64,000 nt of DNA from Campylorhamphus procurvoides (lineage: Eukaryota > Chordata > Aves > Passeriformes > Dendrocolaptidae). Positions 25,401 through 40,400 of this stretch are shown here, piece by piece. The stretch is taken from NCBI GenBank assembly GCA_013396655.1, contig WBMV01006289.1:2063160-2127159 (forward strand), read 5' to 3'. The first letter of the stretch is position 1; the number at the start of each line of letters is the position of its first letter. The notes beneath the pieces are model-generated. The model was not told where the DNA came from and did no database searches. It was given only the letters and a program-made list of their open reading frames with translations. The position numbers and the translations under genes were made by a program.

Positions 25401-28400
25401 AAACAAATGATGTGCATTGAAAAATTGCAACTGGAAAAGGTAATCTCGTAAATGTTGTGGCAATTAATAAGCCTCATAGAGTGTCCCTTACTAAATCTTC
25501 TGGGTAGTTCAAAATGTAACAGGCAGACTGCAAGGAAGTTGATGGGGTTTTTTTGTTTGGTTGGTTTGTTGTGTGTTTTTTTTTGTTTAGTTGTTTTTTT
25601 TTTTTAAGTTCAGAAAGTAATCGCAAATGAGAGAGAGAGGATTCCTTGAGGAAATAATATTTTTGTTATTTCTAAGGGAAATAGTGTATGGGGAGGTGCA
25701 CATTTGAGAAAGTGAAGGGAAAGCTCAAAGGTGGTAAAGAAGTGAAAATAGAATGATGTTACATTAAACATAGATGTGTAGAATGTGGACAAGGACTCTA
25801 ATGGCTGGAAAAAATACTTCAAACAAAAAATGAAATTAGTAGAGAGTAATGTGATTAACTGGAGGAGGCAAAAATGAGATACATTGGAAAGTAATTTGAA
25901 GCAGATGCAAGGTGGGGATAAAAATGAAGAACAGAGATGTTTAGCTGTAAAAGGCTGTGGAAAGCCTAGGTGACAGATGGGGGCTTAGAAAAAAATGCTC
26001 TAGTAAACAAATCGCAAAACCCAAGTCACTTCTTCACTGGCTAAAGGGAAGGCAATGGGAGAGAAAAAATTGGAGGTGACAATGAAGTTTTGATCCTGAG
26101 AGAGAGTAAACTAGTATGCATTATTTCGAATTGAAATGGAAGAGTGTAGCAAGAGACTAAGGGGGGAAAAAGGTATACTGAGTACTAGTAAGAATCAGTT
26201 TGGAATTATGGTGTGGCAGGAATAGGATAGGACCCTGAGATTTGGATTAGAACCACGTATAGGGAAGTGTGCTGAATTATTCCTGTGGAGGTGGCAATTA
26301 AGTAATTGGAAAACGTATACTTCAAATTGACTTGTTTCCTATGAGGGAGCTAAAAGAATGGGCATAGCACTAAATCAGTGCATCAAGTAGTTAGAAATAT
26401 TTCCTACGTTAATATTACATCTTGCCATGAAATACATAATTCCAGGTGCTTTATGGATGCTGTGAAATAATGATAATGATCACTCAATTTACTGTCTTTT
26501 TATCACTAAATAAAAATGTTCTCTTTTGTGCCTAGATATTTGATTTAATGGATGCCAAAGCCCGTGCTGACTGCATCAAAGAAATAGATCTACTCAAGGT
26601 AAAAGATTTGTTTTAAGAATATGCAGCCATCATCATAGTATATTAAGTTTTTCGTAGACATACTTAAGGTGTCCACTGTTTGTGTAGAGGTTTTATAACC
26701 CTCATTTGAAGAATTTTGTGATCTTTATTACTTTAAAAATCAACTTTGAGAAGTACATTCAGTAGAAAAATGGACAACACTTGAAGTAGATGTTTGTACC
26801 AAAACTGCAATATTATGAACAACTGTGTCCTGTGTACAGTACAATCCAGATTTTAAAAATTGCCTTTGCTGTTTCAGATAACAGTTTAGCAGGCTATTTG
26901 TGTATATATATGGAAGCAAAATTCCTCTAAAATTGCAGTCTCAGTCATCATGTTGATCCTAAAATCCAGTCATGTTCTTGCAAGATATTTGTAAATGCTT
27001 CTCATAAGCATATACTTTTTGTGATTTTGTAAGTGAAATAGATTTTAGGGGTTGTTTTGTTTGCCTAAATAAGAATGTTTCATATGTCAGTCTTAATAGA
27101 TACTCTACACTAAAATGTGAATTATTATTTTGCTTTCTTAGCAACTGAATCATCCAAATGTAATTAAATATTATGCCTCATTCATTGAAGACAATGAACT
27201 GAACATAGTGTTGGAATTAGCAGATGCTGGAGATCTTTCTAGAATGATAAAGGTAGGGATTAACTTTTTTTTAAAAAATAAGAGCTCAACTTTGTCTTTT
27301 CATTCTGCATGCTCATCAGTGGGTGAAATGCAGTGAAAATGTCAGGAACTGTGGAGAAAAGTGAACTGTTTAGACTGACTTTTTTTGTTAATGTATGTTC
27401 AATATTGATTCTTGCATAAGTATTTTTTACCACCATTGCTGAGAATGTAAATACAGATGGGGACATAAGTAGGCTGAAGTTATATTAGTACTGGGGAGAA
27501 GAAAAAAAGCTTGTAAAGAGAAGTACTGTCACCACCATTTAGAACAATACATTTTAATAGCATTTCTGATTTTTTGGCACAATTGTGTTTTTTGTTGCAC
27601 TATTCTATTCTCTATAATAGAAGTGAAAACAGAGAATAAATGGGGTCATGTGGCAAAGTGTCTTTGAGATCTTGAACTTGAACTGCTGACCACTGTGAAA
27701 ATATATTTTGTATTTGTTTGACATCACATGCAGTGAGCTTACTGATATGTGGTTGTGTGTTATGGGTTAATTGCTTTCTTTTGTAGTGTTTAAATGCCTG
27801 TTCTTTAGCTAATGAGAAATTTATCCAAGACCCATTGTACAAACTTTCGTATTCTGAAATTTATATGAACTTTTAACTGCCTTTTTCAATCTTTCTTTGT
27901 CATCTGTCTACTTGCCTTCTTTCCTTTCCCTTTTTCTACTGGCTTTTGGGTTTAGCTTGTCCTTTTGGTGCACTTTGTTGTGTGCACAGCAGCACTGTTG
28001 CTGTCTGCACAGCACAGCACCGCTCTGGGCACAAACAATGCCCCTCAGTGCGCGTTCACGCAGCAGCAGCCGGGCACAGAACGCAGTTATGGTGTTTTGC
28101 TTAGGACCTGCATGAATAACGAATGTTAATTTCTTCAGTAATGATTTTCATACTGTTTTTTTTTTTTTGAGCTTTTGAAGAGTATTCCTTTCTAAATTGA
28201 TAATTGTAAGGTAGGACAGTCAAAATTTAGTTCTAAACAGGCTGACAGTGTCTGTTAATATTTATAGCCAAACGTGATATTTTTCTTCATCTCGTGAATT
28301 ATTAATTCTGTGGGCTTACATTTCATAAAACATAAAGGAAGGTTTGTCTTTTCTTTTGAATGTTCAGTTTTGACACAACAGTTATTAATATGAGTACTCT

Positions 28401-31400
28401 GTGACAGATTGCCTTATGGCATGTCTGGTCTTATGACCCGTTGAAGTTTTTTCTTTTTCCCTTGCTTTTTTAAAATTTTTTTAATTTTAAATCCGATGTG
28501 TGGCTTTTTCAGTGCAGTTGGCCTCATTACACCTTGTCCAAGTCGGTGGGTATGTCTTACAGGATCGATCTTGGAGGCACTTTGTGATTGTCCTCTTAAC
28601 ACAGGGATCATGTTTAATGTAGCAAACTTAGATTGCTGTTTGATGTTAATGACAGCCTATCAGGCTATTATTAAATATGTATGAGGTGTCACAATGCACT
28701 CTCTCTTCGTGCTGCTGGTGGAGGAAATGATTTGGTAGATTACTTTGACGATAGGAGTTTAAATGTGGGGCACACCAGTTATGTAGCATCTTTAAGAAGT
28801 ATTTTAAAAATTGCCTGAAAAATAAATGAGATGTAGTGGTATGGAAAATTCCTAGAAGAATGGCTGCCTGCCGCACTGTGAAGGTAAAGAACTGTGTTGT
28901 GTTATTAAGACAAACCATGCTTTGGTTTCCAGTGTTCTTGCTAGAATGCTGTTCTAAGTTTGTTGGAAAATGTTGAGACACTCCCAGAAGAGTGTTTGGG
29001 TATTGGGCTCCTTGTGTGATTTGTAGAAGGGATCAAGCACGTTTTTGAAATTGTAAATGACCGCAGCTTGAATGACACTGAATGTGAGGGAAAAACTACT
29101 TAACTAGTTTACTTGGGTATTTGTTATGACATTATTGGCACATCAGAGAATACTTACAAGGCTGCTGTGCCTCACAGTGCACCTTAATGAATTCTTTAGT
29201 TCTTCCCTTAATGAACCACATCCTTGCTGCCCAGCTTTTATATCATCCCTCTTGTTACCTGTGAATAATACTCTCTTTGTCCCCATTGAGTAGACAACTG
29301 AGGAAAATCACTTGGTGCATTCATATGTGTTCTAATAGAATTCATAGAATCTGCTCTATGTCCAAAAAAAAGAAAGCAGCTGTGCATTGGCATTTACATA
29401 TCACATAATGAAATCAGAGGTACCTCATGTGTTCTCTCTGCCTCTGTGTTTATGTATGTACATACACAGATTTAATCCACTTTACCTTAATTATTTTTTT
29501 AATTACCTCTGTCACAGGGAGATGTTTCAATATAGCCTCCATTCTCAAAAGCAGGAGTATCCTAAATTGAGGATTTCTTACCATACAGCCTTTAATGGGC
29601 TGTTAGAATTCCTGAACGTGGCGTGTCAGTAAAACTGAGAGGCAAACATCACTGAGGGGGACCCACAGTTGCTTTAGCACTAGAATATGAACCTCAGCAC
29701 TGTGTAGCCCTTGTGTGGGGATGGTGAAAGAAGGGAAAACTCTTGATTTTTTTTTTCTGTCTATGAATTAGGTTGCTGGATAGTCTCACGTCAAAGATTT
29801 TACAAGTGACTAATTGTTAACTATTGTACTAGTTCCCAGTTGCTCATGGTCTGCTTTGTCTGTAGTCTCTGCTGAGGAACCTGTGATAGTTGTGGCTGCC
29901 AAGGTTAAGGGTAGTTCATGAGAACCCTTGTTACCTAATAACAGCACCTCCTTCTTCAATACAATATGTTGTAAGGCAGGTTTGAGGCTTGATCCCTTTT
30001 CTCATTAGTCATGGTTCTCCACCACAAACAGGGACAAGGTTGAACATTTTCTTAGTTTGGGTTTCTTTTTTTTTCCCCAAGCAACAGTTGATAATATTGG
30101 ATAAAGAAAATGCCACAAATAAAGAAGACTCTATTAATTGAATGAATAAAAACCCCACATTATAATAATTCAGTGAAAAGAGTTAGTTAGTGAAGTCTGT
30201 CCTGAAGATGGCGAAATAAGAGAAGTTGAATTATCTTACAGAATAATTAGCGTATTATTTAAGATTAAATATAAAATTAATAGGCTTGTAAGAAGGGTTG
30301 TTATCAAGACACTAAAATGTTGTTACTTTTTTTTTTAGTCAGCAGTAAACTTACAGGTCTGTAATTTCTGCAGGTATATTTAGTTTTTAGGTTCTTTCAG
30401 CAAACAGTGCACCAAAAAAAATGCAAACTTTAAACTGAATATGTCATACAAATCTTAAGGAAGTTACTCATGTGTTGGGAACAAGCATGAAAGCTTTCAT
30501 CTAAAAAGTTGAAAATGTTTCTAGCTTTCTCAAGATAGATGAAAAATAACTTGAATTCTACAAAATGTCATTTAGGCACTTCACCTGCTCTTCAGAGCTC
30601 ACTTTTTGTGTGTATTTTTTTCAACATTTATATATAAAAATAAATATACTATAATTAGCTAGGTAAAATAAGACAAATATTCTAAAACTTTTCATCAGTA
30701 TGGAGTTCATATTGATACCTGAGGTTTCTGTAGCTGGGAACAGAGAATTCTTTGTCCTTGAACTTGTTTTTTATAGGGTAGTCAGTATACAGGGATAGTC
30801 AGTTCTTTCTAAGCAACTGATGCATATCTAAATAGCTCCTTGCAGTGGCTGGAGCTCCGTTCAAACTTGTTTGAAGTCTCATTGAGTATCATTCTGATGT
30901 TTCACCAGTGGTGGATATTTGGGCTTCACTGTATGAAATTGCATCAGGCCATTTCCCCTCTCCACATGGCCTGGAATGCAGACCCTCCTTCCCATACCAA
31001 AATATATTAGCAGTGGGGTCTTTTTAAACTTCTTTGTGGTACTCTGAGATTGGCCAAGTGCCTGTGCTGTGTTAAGGGGCAGCTTGCACTTTTTTAAGTG
31101 CTTTAAGACTGGAAGTGACTTTAGCTTCAGTCGCTGGTGGCTTTGCCAGCCCTGGCTGCTGCTCCTGCCTGACTGAAGCAACCAGGACTCTATTGCAGAA
31201 TCCATGCAGCTGCAGCCTGAGTGTGTCAAGTGTGAGGTGGCTGCAGGGTGAAATGACAGCCTTTGGGGATTGATGGCCGTGTTGTAATGGCAGTGCCTTT
31301 GGGAGGACCGTAGGGACACAGGAGCTCTTAGTCTGCCTCACCCAAAGTGCTCAGTGGTGTCTGTGAATCAGGACAGCACGGAACGGAGGGTTGGTCACTT

Positions 31401-34400
31401 CATTGCACACTTGGGTGGTGAACGGGAGCAGGTCAGAGACTTCTGTAGGAGTTGCTTTTGTAGGCTTAGCAGGGCATCTTGCCCCGCTATTCTTGAGGCA
31501 TGGCAGAGTCTTGAGGGGGCATGAACAGCTACAGCAGCTTAATTTTTCTGCCTGCAAACCTGCTGCCCTGGATTGCTGAGTGGTTTTGTAGCCCACTATT
31601 ACCCTTTCTCACTGCAATGAAGCTGGTTATGTTGCTGAGAATGGAAGTGTGTCACTTGTGTTTTTCGAACTCTTTTTTGGTGGATTGCTGTCCTGGGAAT
31701 GTGCTAGAGAGGGTTTTGCAGACAGTGGAATTTTCTGATGAATGTTGATAGCACATGGTAGCTATAATTTGACTGTTTAATTGCAATAGAGGTGATTTTC
31801 TTTTTCTGTGATATTTGTAAGATTTTTAGAAGTATGAAGTTAGGGAAGCATCTTTTTAGGGAAGAGTACAGGGTCAGAATTTAGCAGGTCAGGAATTATA
31901 TTTTGCACGCTTTTCCCAGTATTTTGGGAAACCCTTGGCTGTTAACTGTTTTTATTGTTTGGCTATCTCTTTATCATTCAAAACATTGATCTAAACTTTA
32001 GCAGTTGTAGGAGATAGTTGGTGTTCCTGTTTGGAAAGCTGGTGGGAGAAATGACGTTCCTGTGTATTTTGAATGGCAGTGTTGCAGAAGCTGTTTTCTG
32101 CCTTGCGCACACACGTATAGCAGGACTAACCCTGCTGCTAGGATTGCCAAATATTTAGTTGTGTGAGTGTGTTTCCAGTTTGTCAAAATATAGCAATTTC
32201 ATAGTAAAATGTTGCATGCCAACATTTCACTTTAAAATCTACGAACCATTGCATCTGAAAGCTAAGACCTTGGTGCCTTGAAACAGAAGTAAAACTTGAA
32301 AGGGGTGTTTTTCTTACAGTAAGGACTGTGAAAACTTAAATTCTTCTAACATATGTGCTTAACAGAAATTGCTGGGCCAAAGTAGAGCATTCCTATATGT
32401 GTAGAGCTCTCTGAATTTCTTGCATCTCTTGGTGCCGACAGCACTGCCTGCGACCCAAGTGCTCTGATAGCCTATGACTATCAGTGCTCTGACCTGTAGT
32501 ATGGGTGATTGAAGTGACATTGCCAAAATAGCTTTTTCCAGATGCTTTGGATGGGCTGAAGCTTTCCTGTCTCTCTGAGAGTATTTATTCTTTCCAATAA
32601 CATGGGGAAGAGAGTAATCTGAGGTGGATGTGAAGAAGACAGAAGATTAGGCAGACAGGAGTAGACTAGGACAAATAGCTAAGTAATCCTGAAGTGAGGA
32701 GGGAGGATCTGACTGATTAAGGAAGACAAGTACAGCTGTACTAGCTGGTTAGCAATGTTTGGGAGAGGGTGGACAGGGAAGTTAAGACACAGGGAGTGGA
32801 GACTGAGGCGTGTAAGAGAATAACAATAGTGGATTGGGAAATTATGAAATGGGATTTCCAATACTGGAGATGAGCACAGGGAGATTAGCTAATGTGTTGG
32901 CAGAGAACAGGGCAGACTGGGCAAGGATCCTAGAGACAGACAAGCTGTCTGCCAGTAGGGAGAGAACCTGGATGGGATAGGGCCGACTGGGAACAGGATG
33001 TGATGTGACTCCATGTTAAGGGTACAGCTACTCTGTGTAGAAATTGTCACATCTGTGCTGCTGTCTGTGCCACAATGGTCATTTCCAAGGCAGGGAATTT
33101 GAAAGACAAAGGTTTTGTGGTTTATACAATGGTTTTCCAAAGACCATCCTTAATTACTGCTGCTGTTCTAAGGGAATACTGTATAAAACATTTCAACCAC
33201 TACTTTTTGGTGGGAATTGTAATTGCTTATGTGATATTTCTGACAATGAAGGCAAAACTCTGGTCTTGATCTGTAGAAGTATTGAGTGTTCACAGCTTCA
33301 TCAGTTCTGAGTGGAAACTGTGCTTTGAGGATGAGCTGTTTCATAAAGCTATGTATGTTGAGAAGGAGGTGCTTAAGTTGGTGCCAGAATTAATTAACAC
33401 TTTGGATCTTAATTCTTTGCCCATATTCTAATCTGTAAGATGGGAATGTTACTGCCTCATCATTTCTAAGGCCATTTGTGAAGATAAACTTCACAAAGTT
33501 TATTTTATTAATTTGATATTCCAGTAATGCATACCAGGAAGCTCTGACACTCCTTGAAACTTACATTTAATAATAGGTTTTGAATAGTGCACAATAAATA
33601 AAGCCTAGAGACATTTTCAAACTGCTCATTAGCTGAGTGTCATGAATGAATGAGTAAAGGGTCTTTCAACATAAAGAAAACAGAACTGAGAACTGTGTAC
33701 ATGTGCACTCTAGGGGGAGAAGTTATGGTGGCTTTAATTATGAAGTTTTCCTTACACATATATTTATGTGTGGATAATTGACATCACGATTCTGGAAAAA
33801 GTATTTTTAAAGTAGTCTTTTGTGCATGTCTGTGTATCTTTTTCTCTCTCCATCTTACTGACTTGACTTGATCCATAATTTCAAATTTTAAAACATTGAA
33901 TCTGTTTCTTTGGAATCGGTTTTCATTGGTATCTGTGTCTCTTACAGGCTTAATTTTTTCCCCCACGACTTAGATTTAGTTTAAAGAGCAAAAATCCCCA
34001 CTACCACCACCCCCATGCCAAACCTCCTGACTTGAAATGTTTTTATTGAGCATATGGTTATATTTTATAATATAGAACAGTTTGGCACTTTGCTGGAGCT
34101 GCGTCATTGATATATGTTAAAAGCTTCAAAATATTTTTTCCTCAGTGTTTTTTTTTTCATGTTCTGTATCACCTTTACCTTAGCTTTTTGGCATACTCAT
34201 TTTTGAAAACTTTAGAAGATAGAGAGTAGCTTGAAGAAGCCTGTAATGTAATAGGATAGTGTAGCACAGAATGTGCTAATTACAGATCAAAGCTAAACTA
34301 TTTTTATGTGCCTTTTCCTAAAGGAGAAACCTGGGGCTTTGAACTAGTCAGACTAATTTTTGCCACTAAGGTTTTTAAAGCTGCTAAAAATCTTTTTTTT

Positions 34401-37400
34401 TTGATAGTTAAAGAGATAGTGCATCCTTATTAACTTTGGGTATCTATGTTAGCTGTGTAGCAGGTGAATTGAAAAGGGAGGTTGGGTATTCTGAGGGGAA
34501 ATGTCCACTCTGCAGATGGAGCTGTGAGGTCTTAAAAAGTCAAGGCATAGAGCCCTGCCCAGGTAAAAGAGCTGGTTCTGCTGAGCTTTTGCTCCATCAC
34601 AGGTGTGTTCTTGGGGTGTCTCACAGGTGCTGGACTGTCCCCTTACTGTGCCAGCCACAGGTAACCATGGTGAGAACAGTGGCAGCAGTTTACCATGTGC
34701 AAGTTACGTACATGTGCTGGTGGAAGGCAAGCTGGCTGGTCCTGCAGTTTATAATCAGTGGGATAATTGGGCTGGGGAATTGCCAGGCAGCCTTGTTAGT
34801 TTGTCTGGGAGTTGGCCTTGGTCTGTGTCTGCCACTGGAACAATAAGAAAAGGGGGCAGATTTTCTTCTAAAATCATTAGACTATCAACAGTGTTTTGTC
34901 ATGTGGCCAGAGCCCATCACAGACATCACACCTGAATCTGTTGCACAAGCACTGGCTGTACACGTAGGGAAAGTAATGGTGCCAGTCAGCTGGGAAAAGG
35001 TAAATCGACAGTAAACTTGATTTAATATAGGCTCTTCAAGTCGGTCTAACTGGGGCAGAAATGCTTTGGCTAGTTCATCTCCACCTCTGCCCACTGGTGC
35101 TAGAATTGTCTGTGAACATTTAAAAAGCAGGGAGAATTGAAAGACTTGATTAAATAATACTTCTGGGTACTTTTCTTTGGAATGCCTTGCAAACAATACC
35201 TAGAGGTTAGTTTTAATTTTTCACACAGTTATGTTTGAGAAATCGGCACTGTCAGTGTTTGTGCTGTTTGAAAAACTTGCAGAGAACGAAGAGAAATCAA
35301 ATCTGTCTGCCTTGTGTGTAGAGGGAAAAAAAATTAAAATTATATCCTTTTTATTTACTGTGTCATACCATTGCTTTTTATTGGGCAGTAGAGTTAGTGA
35401 TTCAAGCATGAGTTTCACCTCTTCCTGCTATACCAGTTTTCCTAGGGGGATTTTTTGGGAGAGAGATGCATGTAAACAAATACTCCTGGATTTAAACATG
35501 TGGCTGTGTGTTTTAAGAAGCTCTACTCAGTGGTAACAGCAGAGACATGGAAAATGATGCAGTATTGGAAATTTTTTATTAGTGGCTCTGCAAGTAGATC
35601 TGATTTCAGTAGGTGATCTTTATTTCTGAACATTGTATGTTTTTGCTTTTTTGCATCAGCAAAAACATTAGGTGGAACAGAGTGACTGTAGGTGGGCTGC
35701 TCAGTAAGGGAAAATGAAATGATTCCTTGCAGATAAAGTTGGATAAAAATACATGTATGTCAAATGATGTTGTTCAGAGCTTTCTAAGGAATCTGAGTTT
35801 AACCAGGAGTCTTATTAACAGTCTGATTATTAGCATGGAGGAATACACACTAAGATGGAAAAAAGAAAAAAATTTACTTGCATTTTTTTACAAGGCTAAT
35901 TATTTCTTTGAAGTAGATGTTTTTATTTTGAGTGTGAAATAATATTGTTTGAGGAGCTGCCTCTGTCTCAATTCTGTGGTGTCTATGTGACGTTTTTCTT
36001 TTTTTTTTTTTTTGTTTCTAAAGCAAGACTGTATTTTAATTCTACTGAGTTGTCCTGATGCTTTTAGGAAATTCTGTTGGTGCCATTATTTTGTATGTTA
36101 GTTTTTCTACTGTGTCTTAGTCTTCTGTTGCTCTTAATTAAATGAAGTTTGTTGTATATTAAGGTGACTAATAGGGGAAGATTGGTTATTTAAAACTTCT
36201 CTTTTTTTTTTTTGTGGATTGTGAAAGGGGAAAAATAAATGTATGGCATCTTCAGTAACTGGAGATGTAAGCAACTGTAAATAAAAGCTGGAAAAAGAAC
36301 CAGGTAGATATTTTTATTTTGGTCCCTTTATTCGTTGAATACTTGCTATTTTCTGTATGTTCAGTTGGTAGATGCCAAATAGTTTGGTGAGGGTTTTTTT
36401 GTGTTTTTTATTATTTGTTCTCTTTTTGCAACTAAGAGACAGCAGCTGCTCTTGAAATGTAGGCAAATTTAATCATGCTGTGATGGAATTGAATGAATGA
36501 ATCAGAATGTGGTGGGAAGGTCTATTTTTGTTCTGCATAGAAAGCAAAGAAAAATGGCAGAAAACTTACCATGGTCTAAAGAGATGGGCAGCTCAATTTG
36601 TGAAAACAGAGCCAGACAAAACTCCTGTGGTGCTGCATTGGTACTAGAATTATGTAGCTTTTTACATAGAATATAAGACTTAAGTAGGGAATTAGTTTTT
36701 ATATACTTCAGTCTCCAAAATACAGAGTTGCTGAGGTTTATCTTCACTGGTCTTTTTGACCCTGCATACCTGTTTTATTTCTGTTGTATTCACAGAGTAA
36801 GAACTCTTGCTCATGCTTCCAAAATTTCCTGTTAATGACTGTCAGAGCTCCTATATCTGTTCGTTCTAATACTCCAGTATAGAAAAGGCTCTCAAAGAAA
36901 CACACTCAGAGGTGGCCAAGAAGTTCATTACATGTTACTCAAATGTGTAATGGTAATTTCTGTATCACTTTCCTCTTAATGCAGTTCAGATTTCTTCCCA
37001 CTAGTATCTGTTGTTGACTCACCATGTTCTGATAAGTGTATGCAATAAAATGACCCCTTCCCCTTTATATTTTTGTAAGCTAGAAGTTAAGCCATGAGAA
37101 CAAAAGGATTGTATCAAGGTTCTCATCAAATCCTGAAAGAAAGGAAAAGGAATCTGTGTAAAGTAATCATCATTCTCATTTTACTCTTCTTCCAAATACA
37201 GCCTTTCAGAAGGCAACTCTAGGCTACAGCCTGTGCAGTGAAAAATTCAGGTATATATTCTTGTGGGTTTATTTGACAGTTTCAGTTCTTTTCTTTTTTT
37301 AAAGTAATAACTCTGCAAAATTGCTTAGATGGTCTGTTTATCAACTTCCTGCAAGAGAAGTTCAGAGACATCTTGCTTTCTTTAGCCCATTCTTTTTAAA

Positions 37401-40400
37401 ATTTAATCCTATTTTTTTCCTATACAGTGAGGCCTAAACCAGGCTAAATCACAACTTAAAATCCTCAGATACACCAAAATCAGAAGTGAACACTAAATTG
37501 TTTTGAAGCATGGTTAGTGAGATGTAGGCAGTCATACCTGCAATTTCCAGTTGTGTTGAAATCATCCATGGTCACTGTCTGTTCACCTGCAGGAAATCGT
37601 TGGGTTTCTTATAAAATCCAAACATAGTCCTGGGTATTCTCTGAACTTTGCTTGTTAAATCTGGTGAGGCCATTTGCTAATTGCTGTCACTTTTGCTTTT
37701 GGAACCTGACCTTTAAAGCATCATCTTGAGAAACTCAGGATAATACTACTTCATGCTTTTATATTGACTTTGAACTTTTCCTCCCATCTATTGTTTAATT
37801 TTTTTTTTATTTTAATACCACCAAGAAACTGAATGGCATATGCTGTTTAGGTGCAGAGCAGTGATGTTTGACTTCAGTAGGATGGAAACATTTGGAGAGT
37901 ATTTAATTTTTTTCAATCCATTAGAGAATCAGGAGAGTTACATTTTCCCGTAATGAAACTGTTCAGTTATGTTGTATAAAGGGATGAAAATATGAACTTG
38001 GTGATACAGCCTGCCTACCTTAAAGCTCTTTCAGGCACTTGATTAGCGAATATGTGACAAAAGTTTCCAATTTTATTAAATGACTGAATTGCAGTTTTAC
38101 CTATACGGACATTGTGAAGACTCTTCAAAGTAGTTTCTTGTGATTCCATTGTTGGACAGAGATGGAGATTTTATGGGATGTGACACTTGAAACAAATAAT
38201 TCTTGCTGGAAGACAGCCTGCTGTGCTGCCTAAGCATGCTTGGTGTTCCCTGTTTACCTGATGAAACAGTGGCTTAAGGCGCTGCCCAAGTTCTTAATGC
38301 CCAAATTCTTAACTACATGAGTAGTTCCCTTGTTGCCCAGTTTCAACTATGTTGAGATTGATCTTTCACTTCAAACAGGATCATGTTTTTTCAGTGTCAC
38401 ACGCTAGAAGGTGGGTGGTCTGAGGGACATCAGGACTGTCCTTTGAGCCTCAGACAGGTGGAAGTAGAGTAGTGAAGTGTTGAAGATGAGCCCTTCAGGA
38501 GGCTGTACATCAGGTTGTACTCTTCTGAGGGCAAATTGGGACAGGTAACATCAACTTGTGTACAGTGGGAGATAACTTGTATTAAGTTAACTGGATTGTG
38601 TGGACCTTAGAATGCTTCAGGCATTTTATCACTTAGCAGGGAATTAGTTTCATCATTGACTGGTTGTGGTGCTACTATGCTCTGCTGCAAGAGGTTAAAA
38701 ATTATTGTTTCAGCATCATGGCTTCTGCATTTTGGCTTCCCCAAATGGAGGGAGAAAGCATCAAAGCCATCAGAACTGCATTTTGTGTTGTCAACTCTTT
38801 CCAAATGGAGGAGAAAGAAAAAGATTCTGCTTTGAATACATTTAATATGTGCTATGTGAATGTAATTACGCTGTTCAGCATAGAATAGGGTTGACCATGT
38901 TTTCCATTAACTTATATTTCTTATTGAAAGGTAAGGTTCTAAACAGAAATACAGTTCTTTATTGGCTCTCCTTAGAAAACTAACAGTGCCTGCTAGCCTG
39001 TTTCCTAGAAGGGTACAACTTGTTTCAATGGCTAATTTTGCAAAATTAATCTTTTTGATAGCAGAGACATTTCATCACTAATTTGCCTGTTGGTGGTCAA
39101 CAGCCCAATAAAACAGTGAGAATATGTATTTTGACTAAAAACATAGTGTAATTAATTACAAAACAAAACAAAATAATGTTCAGCTAGTTTATTTACAAGA
39201 TAATGGGATTATTTTTAAACCTATACAAGTGAAAATGTTGCCTGTTTCTTTGTTTAGTAAAAAATGATTAGCAAATCTAGCGGCTCTTCTCCATGCTCTT
39301 TACACAGATAAATTCTATGGGGTTAAGTAATATTACTGTTGCTTTCAGGAAGAGATTATTATTATCCTGCAAAATTATTAATACCTTCAGTAAAATGAGA
39401 CTGCATCTGATACACTTATATTTGCATCCTTGCACTGTAAGAACTGAAGCCAATTTTTTACTGCACAGTCAGCTACAGTGTTATAGATGGCAAGTAAATA
39501 AAATGTTAAAATAAAACTTGTACATAAATACTTGGAAAGTACAGGGATGTAATTTAGGTACATTGAAACAGAAATCTGTAATAGAAAATCTTCCCATTTC
39601 AGACATTTTGTGAATGGTGTTTCATTACTGCTTGTATTTACCTTCTGGTTAAAAAATAATAATTTAGGATGTCTAAATAACGTACCTAGTTATAATTATG
39701 ATAATTTTCAGAACGCATTTTAAATCAAGGAACTATGCTTTCATGTGCACATACTTACATGTATTGTGTATTTGTTTCTAAATGAAAAGAAACCTGGTCT
39801 CCATCTTCCTGTTGACATCAAACAGTCCTCTGATATGCAAATCCAGCTATGGGGAGAACAGATACACAGGGTTTGTTTGGATTCAGTCCAAGACTGAAAG
39901 AAAATTATGTTTAAAGACGTAATTTATATGCTTTGCCTCATTTAAATGAAAATGCATTTTGAAATAATCCCTATAGCTAAAACCATTTTGGGGCAATGTT
40001 ATGATCCTTTATATGATGCATTTTGCTATAGCTAGTTTAAAAACATCTTTCTCATACTCCTGCATGTCTCTTATGTGTAGATGCAGCTGTCTACTTCTCA
40101 GTGGCGTGTTTTAGCATAGTATACGAAGATATTTTTATTTTTTCAAATTAGCACATGTTTGTTATGTGAAATATAAGGTGTGCAGGAGTGTGAACTGTGT
40201 GTGTACACACACATAAAATACATCTAAGTACTTTGCTTTACATCTAAAATTTTGCTCGTATTAATGTTGTTTATGTATTTTCTTCTTTTAAAGGCTTGAC
40301 TTTAAAATCTGACACAATACAGTTTGTCTAAAAAGGGAGGCTAAATGAGCAACAATTTTTCAGTCTTCTTACCTTTAGCTGCAAGATTTATAATGATTCA

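Larger units (their letters stand above)
17173..26535 (+). other. NEK7: NEK7 intron 3
   Basis: 9363 bp, GTAAGA to CTAG. Mostly unique AT-rich sequence with T-runs (for example 23384-23409), a G/T tract at 25543-25606 and a purine-skewed stretch at about 25615-26320. No exon, RNA gene or intact transposon is recognised. Confidence 0.95.

Noticed and set aside
30879..31319. 146-codon minus-strand open frame in intron 5
   Set aside because: The peptide has no family similarity I can recognise and overlaps another minus-strand frame of equal quality. It is consistent with chance in a locally GC-richer patch.
34436..34935. Overlapping 136- and 110-codon plus-strand frames
   Set aside because: Two frames of the same stretch are open, which indicates low stop density and not selection for coding.
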